A stretch of DNA of 64,000 bases. Origin: an uncultured Lachnospiraceae bacterium. GTDB lineage: Bacteria; Bacillota; Clostridia; Lachnospirales; Lachnospiraceae. A program made the position numbers and the translations under genes. This document shows positions 52,606 through 61,033 of the stretch, one piece after another. The stretch spans positions 16,786-80,785 of the forward strand of contig CAJURF010000005.1 in assembly GCA_910588825.1 (NCBI GenBank). The letters are read 5' to 3'. Each line of letters starts with the position of its first letter. Position 1 is the stretch's first letter. The notes under the pieces are model-generated. The model was not told where the DNA came from. It saw only the letters and a list, made by a program, of their open reading frames with translations, and ran no database searches.

Positions 52606-53293
52606 CTAACCTGTCCAATGGGACAAACCGGGGCTTTTCTGTACTGCCCTCATTGGCATATACTTCCGCCCTGTGGACGGCGCATCTGTCCCAATCCAGA
52701 TTCTGTCCCAGATAAGCTGAAAAAGCGTTCAAAACCATGATAGGCTTCACATAATTGGCACTGGAAGCCGCCAGACGCATGGTGCAGACACTGTCTTTTA
52801 CTGTCATCTGGTAAATGCCGGGCTTTAAGTCCACCGTTTTCCCGCCTTTTTTTGTCTCCTTCTCTGCCCATATGGCAGGCTGGCTGTAAAAGTGCTCCGC
52901 CTTTTCGGCCAGTTTTTCTATCTTGGGCTGTCCCTTTAGGGAAATCTCATAATCCGCAGCTGCTGTCATGGACATGGCATTATATTTTTTGCCTTCCGGC
53001 ACTTTTCTGGCACTGAGTACCTGAAATCCCGGTGCCATTGCGCCGTTAAACCGTTCTACAAGCTCTCTGGATGCCATTTTTTCGGATAATTCCATGTCAA
53101 AATATTCTCCGTCACTGGTCACACCCACACTGAGAGGCGCCGCAAAAGAGATGATCATATGGGGCCTGAATCCGCTGGAAAAGGCAATGGGAATCCCGGC
53201 TCTGCGCACAGCTTTCTGAAAATAGCGCATGGTATCCAGATGTCCCAGAAACTTCACAGAACCGTTCTTGGAAAACTTAACCCTTACTTTCAA
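52589..53293 (-). CDS. TIGR03936 family radical-SAM-associated protein (DUF2344)
   Basis: About 234 residues, soluble. VRVKFSKNGSVKFLGHLDTM, AVRRAGIPIAFSSGFRPHMI and SFAAPLSVGVTSDGEYFDME are characteristic. It is encoded beside the TIGR03960 radical-SAM protein and is fused to it in some species. I chose the TTG at 53293 (GGAGG eight bases upstream) over the GTG at 53302. Function of the pair is not established. Confidence 0.9.
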   Translation of the reverse strand: MKVRVKFSKNGSVKFLGHLDTMRYFQKAVRRAGIPIAFSSGFRPHMIISFAAPLSVGVTSDGEYFDMELSEKMASRELVERFNGAMAPGFQVLSARKVPEGKKYNAMSMTAAADYEISLKGQPKIEKLAEKAEHFYSQPAIWAEKETKKGGKTVDLKPGIYQMTVKDSVCTMRLAASSANYVKPIMVLNAFSAYLGQNLDWDRCAVHRAEVYANEGSTEKPRFVPLDRLGENIE

Positions 53294-55142
53294 CGCATAC
53301 ACCTCCTTTGTATCTGGCTGCCCCGCATCCAGAGCAGGACTGGCGGCAGTTGGGAGTTACCTGTTCTTTGAGCGCTCTCTCCCACTCCCGTTCCAGAAAT
53401 CCCCTGTCCACCCCTGCATCGATAAAATCCCACGGCAGAAGTTCCGTTGTCTGCCGCTGCCGTGTGGTATAAAATTCCTTGGAAATTCCTGTATCGGCAA
53501 ACGCCTGCTCCCACAATTCCTCTTTAAAATATTCTGTCCATGCGTCGTATCTGGCCCCCAGCTCATAAGCACGCTTGATTACTTCAGCGGTTCTTCTGTC
53601 TCCCCTTGCCAGAAAGCCTTCCAGAACCGCCACCTCCGCCTCGTGCCAGTTGTACCGGATACTTTTGTGATTCACCTGCTGGCGCATCTCCTCCCGCAGC
53701 AGATTCACACGCTCCAGATAGGCCTGGCTGTCTGCCATGGGCGCCCACTGAAAAGGCGTGAAAGGCTTGGGCACAAAGAAGGACGTGCTCACTGTAATCT
53801 GTACCTTTCCCTGCCGCTGTTCTTTGGGCACTTCGTAATATTCCCCGGCAATGGCCTGGGAGAGATGGGCGATGCCCTTCACATCTTCCACGCATTCTGT
53901 GGGCAGTCCCAGCATGAAATACAGCTTCACCCGGTTCCATCCACCCAAAAAGGCGGCCTTTGCCCCCTCCAGGATTACTTCCTTCGTCAGCCCTTTATTG
54001 ATTACATCTCTGAGCCTTTGAGAGCCGGCTTCCGGGGCAAAAGTGAGACTGCTCTTTTTCACATCCTGAATCTGGCTCATCACCTGCAGGGAAAAAGCAT
54101 CAATGCGCAGGGACGGCAGGGATATATTCACCCCTGTGTCCCTGAACTCCTCCATAAGGAAATCCAGCAGTTCCTTTAGCTGGGAATAATCGCTGGAGCT
54201 CAAAGAACTCAAAGAGATCTCTTCGTGGCCTGTACTCTTTAACATCCTCCTGGCCTGCTCCTTTAAGACTTCCACACTTTTCTCCCTGACAGGGCGGTAG
54301 ATCATCCCTGCCTGACAGAAACGGCAGCCCCGGATACAGCCTCTCTGAATCTCCAGGGTCACCCGGTCCTGAGCCGCCTTGATAAAAGGAACCACCGGCG
54401 CATGGGGATAACTGGCATGGTCCAAATCCATCTCGGCCTGCCGCAGCACCTTCCCGGGCACACCGGGGCGGGCAGGCGCAAAAGAACACAGCCGCCCGTC
54501 TTCCCCGTATTTGGCCTCATAAAAAGCGGGTACATAAATGCCCGGAATTTTCGCCGCTGCCTCCAGAAATTCTTCCCGGCTCTTTCCCTGCCGTTTCATC
54601 TGGGCATACGTATCCAGAAGCTTTGGATAAACCACTTCCCCTTCACCAATATAAAACAAATCGAAAAATGGCGCCAGTGGCTCAGGATTTAAGACACAGG
54701 GGCCTCCTCCAATTACCAGCGGGTCTTCTTCCCCCCGCTTTCTGGCATAAAGGGGAATCCTGCTTAGGTCCAGAATCTGAAGTATATTGGTATAGCACAT
54801 CTCATATTGAATAGTAATCCCCAAAAAATCAAAATTCTTTACATCATCCTGCGATTCCAGTGCAAACAGAGGAATCTGCTCCCTGCGCATCACTGGTTCT
54901 AAGTCCACCCACGGGGAAAATACCCGCTCGCACCAGGTGTCCTCTCTCTCATTAAACATGTGATAAAGTATCTGCAGACCCAGATGGGACATGCCGATCT
55001 CATACACATCCGGAAAACACATACAGAAACGGATGTCCACATCAGCCGGGGCTTTCATCACTGCATTTACTTCATTGCCGATATACCGGGCAGGTTTTTC
55101 TATCTTTCCTAATATTTCGTCGCTTAATGCCTGTTTTCTCAT
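53277..55142 (-). CDS. TIGR03960 family B12-binding radical-SAM protein
   Basis: 621 residues. B12-binding-like N-terminus (CMCFPDVYEIGMSHLGLQIL, YTNILQILDLSRIPLYARKR), radical-SAM cluster in IQRGCIRGCRFCQAGMIYRP, then TFAPEAGSQRLRDVINKGLT; C-terminal CRQSCSGCGAARYKGGVC has three or four cysteines that may hold another cluster. Start at 55142 with AAAAGG upstream; a longer frame to 55229 is leader. Overlaps TIGR03936. A tRNA or rRNA modification role is only supposition. Confidence 0.93.
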   Translation of the reverse strand: MRKQALSDEILGKIEKPARYIGNEVNAVMKAPADVDIRFCMCFPDVYEIGMSHLGLQILYHMFNEREDTWCERVFSPWVDLEPVMRREQIPLFALESQDDVKNFDFLGITIQYEMCYTNILQILDLSRIPLYARKRGEEDPLVIGGGPCVLNPEPLAPFFDLFYIGEGEVVYPKLLDTYAQMKRQGKSREEFLEAAAKIPGIYVPAFYEAKYGEDGRLCSFAPARPGVPGKVLRQAEMDLDHASYPHAPVVPFIKAAQDRVTLEIQRGCIRGCRFCQAGMIYRPVREKSVEVLKEQARRMLKSTGHEEISLSSLSSSDYSQLKELLDFLMEEFRDTGVNISLPSLRIDAFSLQVMSQIQDVKKSSLTFAPEAGSQRLRDVINKGLTKEVILEGAKAAFLGGWNRVKLYFMLGLPTECVEDVKGIAHLSQAIAGEYYEVPKEQRQGKVQITVSTSFFVPKPFTPFQWAPMADSQAYLERVNLLREEMRQQVNHKSIRYNWHEAEVAVLEGFLARGDRRTAEVIKRAYELGARYDAWTEYFKEELWEQAFADTGISKEFYTTRQRQTTELLPWDFIDAGVDRGFLEREWERALKEQVTPNCRQSCSGCGAARYKGGVCVESKG

Positions 55143-55297
55143 CTGATTTACCTTTTCACATTCCCTTAATTTTCCATGAATCCAATTATAGCATAGGATA
55201 TGTAGTTTTGAAAGCATCGTTTCATCCATGTTGACTTTTCCCCTGACATCTTATACACTAGAACATATCCAACAAGAAACAAAAGAAAGGCAGGCGG

Positions 55298-56089
55298 ATG
55301 TCCATGAATGATAAAACGAAACAGTTAATTATGAAAAACCGTGAATTTCTAAAAGGATACCATTTCGGCGATGCCGGCACAGAAAAAACGGATCAGGAGC
55401 AGGAACTGCCCGGAATTCCCTGCCTGAAAAAGAGACATCAAAATTTCGCAATCCCTCTCCCCGCGGAATTTGACAAGCTGAATATCTCCGGCGATATCTG
55501 GGACTTGATCATGCAGCGGAAAAGCTGCAGAAAATATCTGCCAAAAGAACTCTCCATGCAGGAATTATCCTTTTTACTCTGGGCCATACAGGGAATCCGC
55601 AAAGTTGCGGGACGCAAGAATCCTGTGACTTTCCGCAGTGTTCCGTCAGCCGGTTCCCGCCACCCTTTGGAGACTTACCTTTTTGCCAATCATATCAGCG
55701 GCCTGAATAAAGGAATCTATCATTACCTTCCCGGTGAACACGCGCTGGAAGTCTGGAATTCGAACAGGGATTATGATACCCAGCTTATCAGAGCGTTATG
55801 CGGACAGCATTTTGCCGCTTCTGCTCCAGTGCTCTTTGTCTGGAGCGCCCTCCCTTACCGGACAGAATGGCGGTATGGCCTGAAAGCGTCCAAATACATC
55901 CTGCTGGACGCAGGGCACATGTGCCAGAATTTATACCTGGCCTGCGGGGCCATCGGCTGCGGTGCCTGTGCAATCGGCGCATATGATCAGGATTTCCTGG
56001 ATGAGCTTTTGGACTTTGCACCCGGTCCTTCCTCTGATTCCAGATATGAATGTGCTGTTTACGCAGCCTGCGCCGGGCATATAGAGTAA
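55298..56089 (+). CDS. SagB-type/nitroreductase-family dehydrogenase
   Basis: 263 residues. WDLIMQRKSCRKYLPKELSM (FMN phosphate region), SVPSAGSRHPLETYLFANHI, YILLDAGHMCQNLYLACGA and IGCGACAIGAYDQDFLDELL are typical of SagB-type dehydrogenases, FMN enzymes named for thiazole/oxazole synthesis in streptolysin S-like peptides. There is no SagC/D cyclodehydratase, precursor peptide or transporter nearby, so it is more likely a general oxidoreductase. AGGCAGGCGG precedes the ATG. It is followed by the serpin gene after 22 bases. Confidence 0.88.
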   Translation: MSMNDKTKQLIMKNREFLKGYHFGDAGTEKTDQEQELPGIPCLKKRHQNFAIPLPAEFDKLNISGDIWDLIMQRKSCRKYLPKELSMQELSFLLWAIQGIRKVAGRKNPVTFRSVPSAGSRHPLETYLFANHISGLNKGIYHYLPGEHALEVWNSNRDYDTQLIRALCGQHFAASAPVLFVWSALPYRTEWRYGLKASKYILLDAGHMCQNLYLACGAIGCGACAIGAYDQDFLDELLDFAPGPSSDSRYECAVYAACAGHIE

Positions 56090-56111
56090 TACAACAGGAA
56101 AGGAGTTTTAT

Positions 56112-57401
56112 ATGAAAAAAAGAGCGCTGCTTCTTTTTACATGCTGTATCCTGCTGACAGGTGCCGGCCTTTTCACCGGATGCGGCAGGCATGCATCAGA
56201 GACGGAGGATGCCAATTTGATGAAAGATACTGATTTAATGAAAGATATTTCTGCCAATAAGAAAACCGGAGAAACTATACAGAGCATCGACTTAAACGGA
56301 TACGGCGCAGAGGCTGTAACTGATTTCGGCGTGCGGCTTCTGCAGAACACAATCACAGATGGGAAAAACACATTAATCTCCCCGCTGTCTGTGATCTCTG
56401 CCCTGGGTATGACTCAAAACGGAGCCCGGGAAGCCACAAAAGAACAGATGGAACAGGTGCTGGGCATGCCCTGCGAAGAATTGAACGCCTATCTGTCCGC
56501 CTTTGTCCAGGCACTGCCCTCATCTGACAAATACAAACTCAGCTCCGCCAATTCCATCTGGCTCAAAGATGATGGAAACTTCACAGTAAAGCAGGACTTC
56601 CTGCAGACAAACGCTGACTGGTACGGCGCGGGTATCTATAAAGACGCTTTTGACAGTTCCACAATCAAAAGGGTTAACCAATGGGTGAAAGAAAACACGG
56701 ACGAAATGATTCCTGAGATTCTCACAAAAATTCCTGATGATGCTGTCATGTATCTGGTAAACGCCCTGGCGTTTGAGGCCGAGTGGGAAACCATTTACTT
56801 CGATACCCAGGTCAATGAAGACACGTTTACAGCTAAGGATGGTACTGTGCAGAAGGTGGATTTTATGCACTCAGAAGAATATAAATATCTGGAGGACGGA
56901 CAGACATCGGGCTTTTTTAAATATTATGCTGATAATAAATATGCGTTTGCCGCACTGCTTCCCGGCGAAGATACAGACATTAATGATTATGCAGCCTCCC
57001 TCACCGGGAAAAAACTCCATGATATTTTGTCCAATCCCAAGGATATTACCGTATACGCGTCCCTGCCCAAGTTCACCAGCCAGTACAGCGCAAAGCTGAA
57101 ACCGGTTTTGAAAACATTGGGAATGACCGACGCATTTTCCCCTGAACTGTCTGATTTTTCCGGACTCGGCTCCCATACTGACGGGAATATCTATATCAAT
57201 GAAGTTTTCCATAAAACCTTTATAGCCGTGGATGAACGAGGGACCAAAGCAGGAGCGGCTGCTATGGTGGAGATGATGGCGGAGACCTCTCTGATGGAGA
57301 CAAAAACAGTTACATTGAACCGTCCTTTTGTGTATATGCTGGTGGACTGCGCAACGAATGTGCCTGTGTTTATGGGTGTGATAAACAGTATTGATGAGTG
57401 A
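56112..57401 (+). CDS. Serpin family protein, lipoprotein
   Basis: 429 residues. Lipobox FTGC then GRHASETED. The serpin fold is complete: NTLISPLSVISALGMTQNGA, ANSIWLKDDGNFTVKQDF, FEAEWETIYFDTQ, DERGTKAGAAAMVEMMAETS (hinge and reactive loop) and NRPFVYMLVDCATNVPVFMG. The hinge GTKAGAAA is small-residue-rich, so loop insertion and protease inhibition are plausible. Reactive-loop P1 is in the segment AETSLMETKT and cannot be fixed by eye. GGAGTT precedes the ATG. Exposed on the cell surface; may inhibit host or own proteases. Confidence 0.95.
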   Translation: MKKRALLLFTCCILLTGAGLFTGCGRHASETEDANLMKDTDLMKDISANKKTGETIQSIDLNGYGAEAVTDFGVRLLQNTITDGKNTLISPLSVISALGMTQNGAREATKEQMEQVLGMPCEELNAYLSAFVQALPSSDKYKLSSANSIWLKDDGNFTVKQDFLQTNADWYGAGIYKDAFDSSTIKRVNQWVKENTDEMIPEILTKIPDDAVMYLVNALAFEAEWETIYFDTQVNEDTFTAKDGTVQKVDFMHSEEYKYLEDGQTSGFFKYYADNKYAFAALLPGEDTDINDYAASLTGKKLHDILSNPKDITVYASLPKFTSQYSAKLKPVLKTLGMTDAFSPELSDFSGLGSHTDGNIYINEVFHKTFIAVDERGTKAGAAAMVEMMAETSLMETKTVTLNRPFVYMLVDCATNVPVFMGVINSIDE

Positions 57402-57485
57402 TTTTAGACTAAATAATAGAACGAATAACAGCCATAGGTGCTTTCAGACTGTTGCTGCGGACTGCCCGAGACACGCTCTAATGTA

Positions 57486-57521
57486 CTGTACCGTTCATTT
57501 TGCGAAATATGAGCGGTACAG
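57486..57521 (+). terminator. Hairpin downstream of the serpin gene
   Basis: CTGTACCG (57486-57493) pairs with CGGTACAG (57514-57521), and the inner bases TTCAT/ATGAG nearly match, giving an 18-base imperfect stem. It is 84 bases past the stop, without a U tract. It directly precedes repeat copy 3. Confidence 0.5.
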
Positions 57522-57528
57522 TTCATTA

Positions 57529-57596
57529 ATACCCGCGAGCCAAATGATTTGCCAGCAAGTCTTCACTGTTTCAAGCAAAACAGCAAATCATTTAGC
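57529..57596. repeat. Palindromic interspersed repeat, copy 3 (partial)
   Basis: Same orientation as copy 1. The 14-base arms lie at 57539-57552 (perfect) and 57583-57596 (GCAAATCATTTAGC, one change). The left end ATTAATACCCGCG is kept but the right end is lost at 57597, where unrelated sequence begins. Confidence 0.8.
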
Positions 57597-57674
57597 AGAT
57601 TGCCTTTCAAGCCGTTTCACTACTGCATCTCCTATTTCCGCCGCATCAAGCGGGGTATCCCCATTCAGAAACTT
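57588..57674 (-). pseudogene. Possible C-terminal fragment of a solute-binding protein
   Basis: The minus strand reads KFLNGDTPLDAAEIGDAVVK then RLERQSAK and a TGA whose bases lie in repeat copy 3. The pattern F-x-x-G-x-x-x-x-D-A-A-x-x-(V)-(K/R)-x-L-E is like the end of extracellular solute-binding proteins, including that at 38749 (QGNLTPAEAVGKVSEKIRLY). A stop lies in frame just before it. If real, it is a remnant cut by insertion of the repeat. Confidence 0.3.
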
Positions 57675-57689
57675 TCAGCTTCCATCTTT

Positions 57690-58544
57690 CTAAACACATC
57701 CCTGGGTATTTTCCACCATAGAAAAAGAAGGACTGTTCAAGAAATCTTCAATAAACTTTTTCAGCCTTTCCGGTGACTGATAAGTTTTGCAGAAAGAGAA
57801 TTCATGGGAGATTCCATCGATTTCCTCCATAGCCTCCTTAAACTCCATGGTTTCCCTGGGCACTGCTTTTGTAAAGTCCAGATGGTCTGGATGAATCCTG
57901 TGGTTTTGAATGGCATAATTCACCCTGTCCTTACAATGGCAGGTCCCGTTTCCGTATTCCCCGCAGTATTCTTTTAAGAAATCCCCCACCTTTTTGCGGA
58001 CTCTTGACAGACGCTGGCGGTAAGCCTCCGGTGTGATTCCCAGAATCTCTCCGGCAATCCGGCTGTCTGGCTTGAACATGGTGCCCAGGATGAAAATGCA
58101 GCGGCTTTCCCCGTCCAGACACTGGAGCATCACATTGGTGCAGGAAAGCTTTAATTCCTCTGCCAGAATGGATTGTTCCACATTCTGGGTCAGATCCGGT
58201 ACATCGTGGATATCCGCGTGTTTAATATCATCACCATAGAACTCAAAGCTTAAGGGGAATTTGGCAAACATATGTTTTTGATAATTTTTCAGATGGTTGG
58301 CTGCAATGCTGAACACCCAGGTGGAAAAAGAGCTTTCGCCCTTAAATGAAGACAGATGGGTCATGATTTTCAGCAGGATGTCCTGTGACGCATCTTCCGC
58401 ATCCGGAAAGGTTCCCAACATACGCAGGGAAAGGTTGAATACCATATCCTGTACGCTGGCAAGTACAGTTTCCAGAGCCTTTTTATCCCCGGCTGTGGCT
58501 TTTGGGATCATATCCAGTACTTCTTCGTTTGTGAACTGATTCAT
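57690..58544 (-). CDS. ECF-type RNA polymerase sigma factor with C-terminal extension
   Basis: 284 residues. Sigma-70 region 2 (VQDMVFNLSLRMLGTFPDAE, DASQDILLKIMTHLSSFKGE, STWVFSIAANHLKNY) and region 4 (IAGEILGITPEAYRQRLSRV). The last about 90 residues are an extra part with EYCGEYGNGTCHCKDRVNYA, a C-x7-C-x-C motif that may bind zinc, and a helical tail. AGAGGAATT precedes the ATG. No anti-sigma gene is beside it. Target genes unknown. Confidence 0.9.
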   Translation of the reverse strand: MNQFTNEEVLDMIPKATAGDKKALETVLASVQDMVFNLSLRMLGTFPDAEDASQDILLKIMTHLSSFKGESSFSTWVFSIAANHLKNYQKHMFAKFPLSFEFYGDDIKHADIHDVPDLTQNVEQSILAEELKLSCTNVMLQCLDGESRCIFILGTMFKPDSRIAGEILGITPEAYRQRLSRVRKKVGDFLKEYCGEYGNGTCHCKDRVNYAIQNHRIHPDHLDFTKAVPRETMEFKEAMEEIDGISHEFSFCKTYQSPERLKKFIEDFLNSPSFSMVENTQGCV

Positions 58545-58734
58545 AATTCCTCTTTTCTAAAGTGCAGATTATATTTTTATACGGAAATCTATCTGGAGGT
58601 CTCTCCAGTTAGTTTCTAAAACCCTGCAGCACTTCAAAACAAAGTTTCCTCCGTATATATAATTAGACACCGCTTTCCTGTCTGTGTGACAGAAAAATTT
58701 TATTTTTTCAGCTCTTATCTATCATTGGCATATC

Positions 58735-60324
58735 TCAAATTTTCCCGCAGAGATCAAAACAGCTGTTTCTGCGGTACAAATATCCTGCTGCCAGAAGGAT
58801 CATCAGACAGAATCCTCCTTTCAGTAAACCATCGTAAGTCTTCGGAGCCACCCCTATTGGTGCGGCACACAAAAAGGCAAGGAGAAATCCACCCATCCCG
58901 CCCAGTACAGCGGATGCACTCTGTTTCACCACCCTCACTTCGCTTTCCCATTCTAGTACAGGGAAATGAAGATTAACTGTGATACCGTATATGCAGGAGA
59001 ATAGGATCATGACGGCCGGGATTAAAATCAGCCAAAGAAGTTCCCCTGCTCCTGGTTTTAACGCTGCAATAAGAAGCAGTTCTGATAACAGATAAAAGGG
59101 CAGGATGAGAAGCAGATTCATCAGGATTTTCCCGTCCAGAATGTTTTTCACAGTCAGGGGCAGGCTTTTCATAATCCACCAGTTTCTGCCTTCCAGTGAA
59201 ATGGAACATGCTGTGGCTGGCATCATACAAAATACACCAGCTGTTACAAACGGCACAAGACCGCCCATATCAATGGATACTGGCAGAAGCCTCTCTATCG
59301 GTTCTGTACCTGCAGCAAGCAGCGCTGCTGACAGAACACAGCCCATAACCGGCCCGATCAGAGTGTTTGCCACATAGATGCTGGAGGAAAAATACCGTTT
59401 GAATTCCCGCCTGCATAAAGATACAGCCACAGAACTTGCTTTCAGCCTGCCCAGCTGGTAATGGTGCATGGCAAAGCTGCTGTGAAGACTCTGGCAGATC
59501 TTGTGGAATGACAGGATGGTACCTGCCCCTGCGGCCATAAATACGCCTAGAAACAAAACGGTATACCATGCTCCTCTTAGAACATCTCCCTGGACAACAG
59601 CCCTTCCAAGCCATACTGCCGGCGGATATAGTTTCTCCAGCAGTGCCGAAACAGCCCCAGATAAGTTTTTCAGCATTTCCGGGGTAATACTGCCATCCAG
59701 AGCAAGCACCCCGGACCAGCCGTACAAAATCCCCAGAGCAGCCACAATGGACAGTACTGCCGCGGCCAGGCTTTTATGACGCATACGGGAGGAAATACCG
59801 GAAATCAGCGTACCGAGGAAAACAGAGGCAGCTATGGGGATAAAGGGAATGCCCCAGACCCCCATCAGACTTGTGAAATAAACCCCCGCATCCGGACGGA
59901 TGTTCCATGCGTATACAAAAATACCGGGAAGAAATACCGCCAGGGTCATCAACAAATCTTCCACATACATTCTGAACAGACGGCTGGCCGCCGCCACCCC
60001 CTGTCCGATGGGCAGAGCGCACAAAATATCATACCCTTCCTTTCGAAATATAGCACTCCCCGCTTTCAACACGCCAAAAACGAAAATCAGCAGACTGGAA
60101 ATGGTAATCAGATAAGCGGGAACCACCTCCTGCATCCCCAGATAAATCAGTCCATAAGCCAAACCACCCACATAAAACATCCCCATAACTATCAGCACCA
60201 TCCAGAGTACCAGCAGCCCCAGAGATTTCCTTTTTGCCTTTTTATCCTTTGAGAACCTCAGTGCGTTCAGCCCATACAGATTACAGAGCTCCAGCTTTAT
60301 CATTATCTTAATCTGCGCCAGCAT
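58735..60324 (-). CDS. ABC transporter permease, 12-helix type
   Basis: 529 residues with about 12 membrane helices (LLVLWMVLIVMGMFYVGGLA, VPFVTAGVFCMMPATACSIS, VLGGMGGFLLAFLCAAPIG). Long ABC-2-like exporter permease partner of the ATPase gene just before it, which it overlaps by 17 bases. GGAGG lies about 9 bases before the ATG. Substrate unknown. Confidence 0.88.
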   Translation of the reverse strand: MLAQIKIMIKLELCNLYGLNALRFSKDKKAKRKSLGLLVLWMVLIVMGMFYVGGLAYGLIYLGMQEVVPAYLITISSLLIFVFGVLKAGSAIFRKEGYDILCALPIGQGVAAASRLFRMYVEDLLMTLAVFLPGIFVYAWNIRPDAGVYFTSLMGVWGIPFIPIAASVFLGTLISGISSRMRHKSLAAAVLSIVAALGILYGWSGVLALDGSITPEMLKNLSGAVSALLEKLYPPAVWLGRAVVQGDVLRGAWYTVLFLGVFMAAGAGTILSFHKICQSLHSSFAMHHYQLGRLKASSVAVSLCRREFKRYFSSSIYVANTLIGPVMGCVLSAALLAAGTEPIERLLPVSIDMGGLVPFVTAGVFCMMPATACSISLEGRNWWIMKSLPLTVKNILDGKILMNLLLILPFYLLSELLLIAALKPGAGELLWLILIPAVMILFSCIYGITVNLHFPVLEWESEVRVVKQSASAVLGGMGGFLLAFLCAAPIGVAPKTYDGLLKGGFCLMILLAAGYLYRRNSCFDLCGKI

Positions 60325-61033
60325 ATCCCGCCACCTCCATAAAAATGGATTCCAGAGACTGACCCTGCTTCACAATGTCCTCCATACTGCCGGAAGCTGT
60401 CAGTGTCCCTTCCTTAATAATTGCCACTTTGTTACACAGCTTCTCCGCCACATCCAGCACATGAGTGGAAAAGAAAATCGCGCCTCCATCCTGGCAGATG
60501 CCCCGCATAATTTCTTTCAGAATGACTGCGGCCTTTGGGTCAAGCCCCACAAAAGGCTCATCTAGAATCAGGAGCCTGGGCTGATGTACCAGGGCGGAAA
60601 GCAGTGCCAGTTTTTGCTTCATTCCGTGGGAATAAGAGGAGATTAAATCCCCCAATGAGGCTGTAATTTCAAATGCTTCCCCGTATTTTCTGATTCTCTC
60701 CTCCCTCTCACCTGCCCCAATGGCAAATATATCGGCAATAAAGTTCAGGTATTGAATCCCGGTAAGATATTCATACAAATCCGGGTTATCCGGAATGTAC
60801 GCCAGCTGGCGCTTACATCCAAGAGGGTCCTTTTGGATATCAATTCCGCCTATCCGGATGGTTCCGGAATCGAAATCCTGAATGCCGGCTGTACACTTCA
60901 AAGTTGTGGTCTTCCCCGCGCCGTTATGGCCGATAAAAGCATAGATATCTCCAGGAGCAATATGAAGACTCAAGTCTGTGACTCCCTTGCTGCTCCCCTT
61001 GTAATGTTTGGTCAAGTGTTCAATCTTTAACAT
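60308..61033 (-). CDS. ABC transporter ATP-binding protein
   Basis: 241 residues. Walker A IGHNGAGKTTTLK, Q-loop YIPDNPDLYEYLTG, signature YSHGMKQKLALLSAL, Walker B LLILDEPFVGLDP, H-loop FFSTHVLD. Exporter-type ATPase. AAGGGGG precedes the ATG; the start overlaps the regulator gene by seven bases. Confidence 0.95.
   Translation of the reverse strand: MLKIEHLTKHYKGSSKGVTDLSLHIAPGDIYAFIGHNGAGKTTTLKCTAGIQDFDSGTIRIGGIDIQKDPLGCKRQLAYIPDNPDLYEYLTGIQYLNFIADIFAIGAGEREERIRKYGEAFEITASLGDLISSYSHGMKQKLALLSALVHQPRLLILDEPFVGLDPKAAVILKEIMRGICQDGGAIFFSTHVLDVAEKLCNKVAIIKEGTLTASGSMEDIVKQGQSLESIFMEVAGYAGAD

Noticed and set aside
53229..54179. 316-codon plus-strand open frame
   Set aside because: Antisense to the radical-SAM gene, with low-quality composition; shadow frame.
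55298..57401. Thiazole/oxazole peptide (SagB) biosynthesis cluster
   Set aside because: No cyclodehydratase, precursor peptide or exporter beside the gene.
2895..57596. CRISPR from the repeated palindromes
   Set aside because: Three copies tens of kilobases apart, mixed orientation, no spacers and no cas genes.
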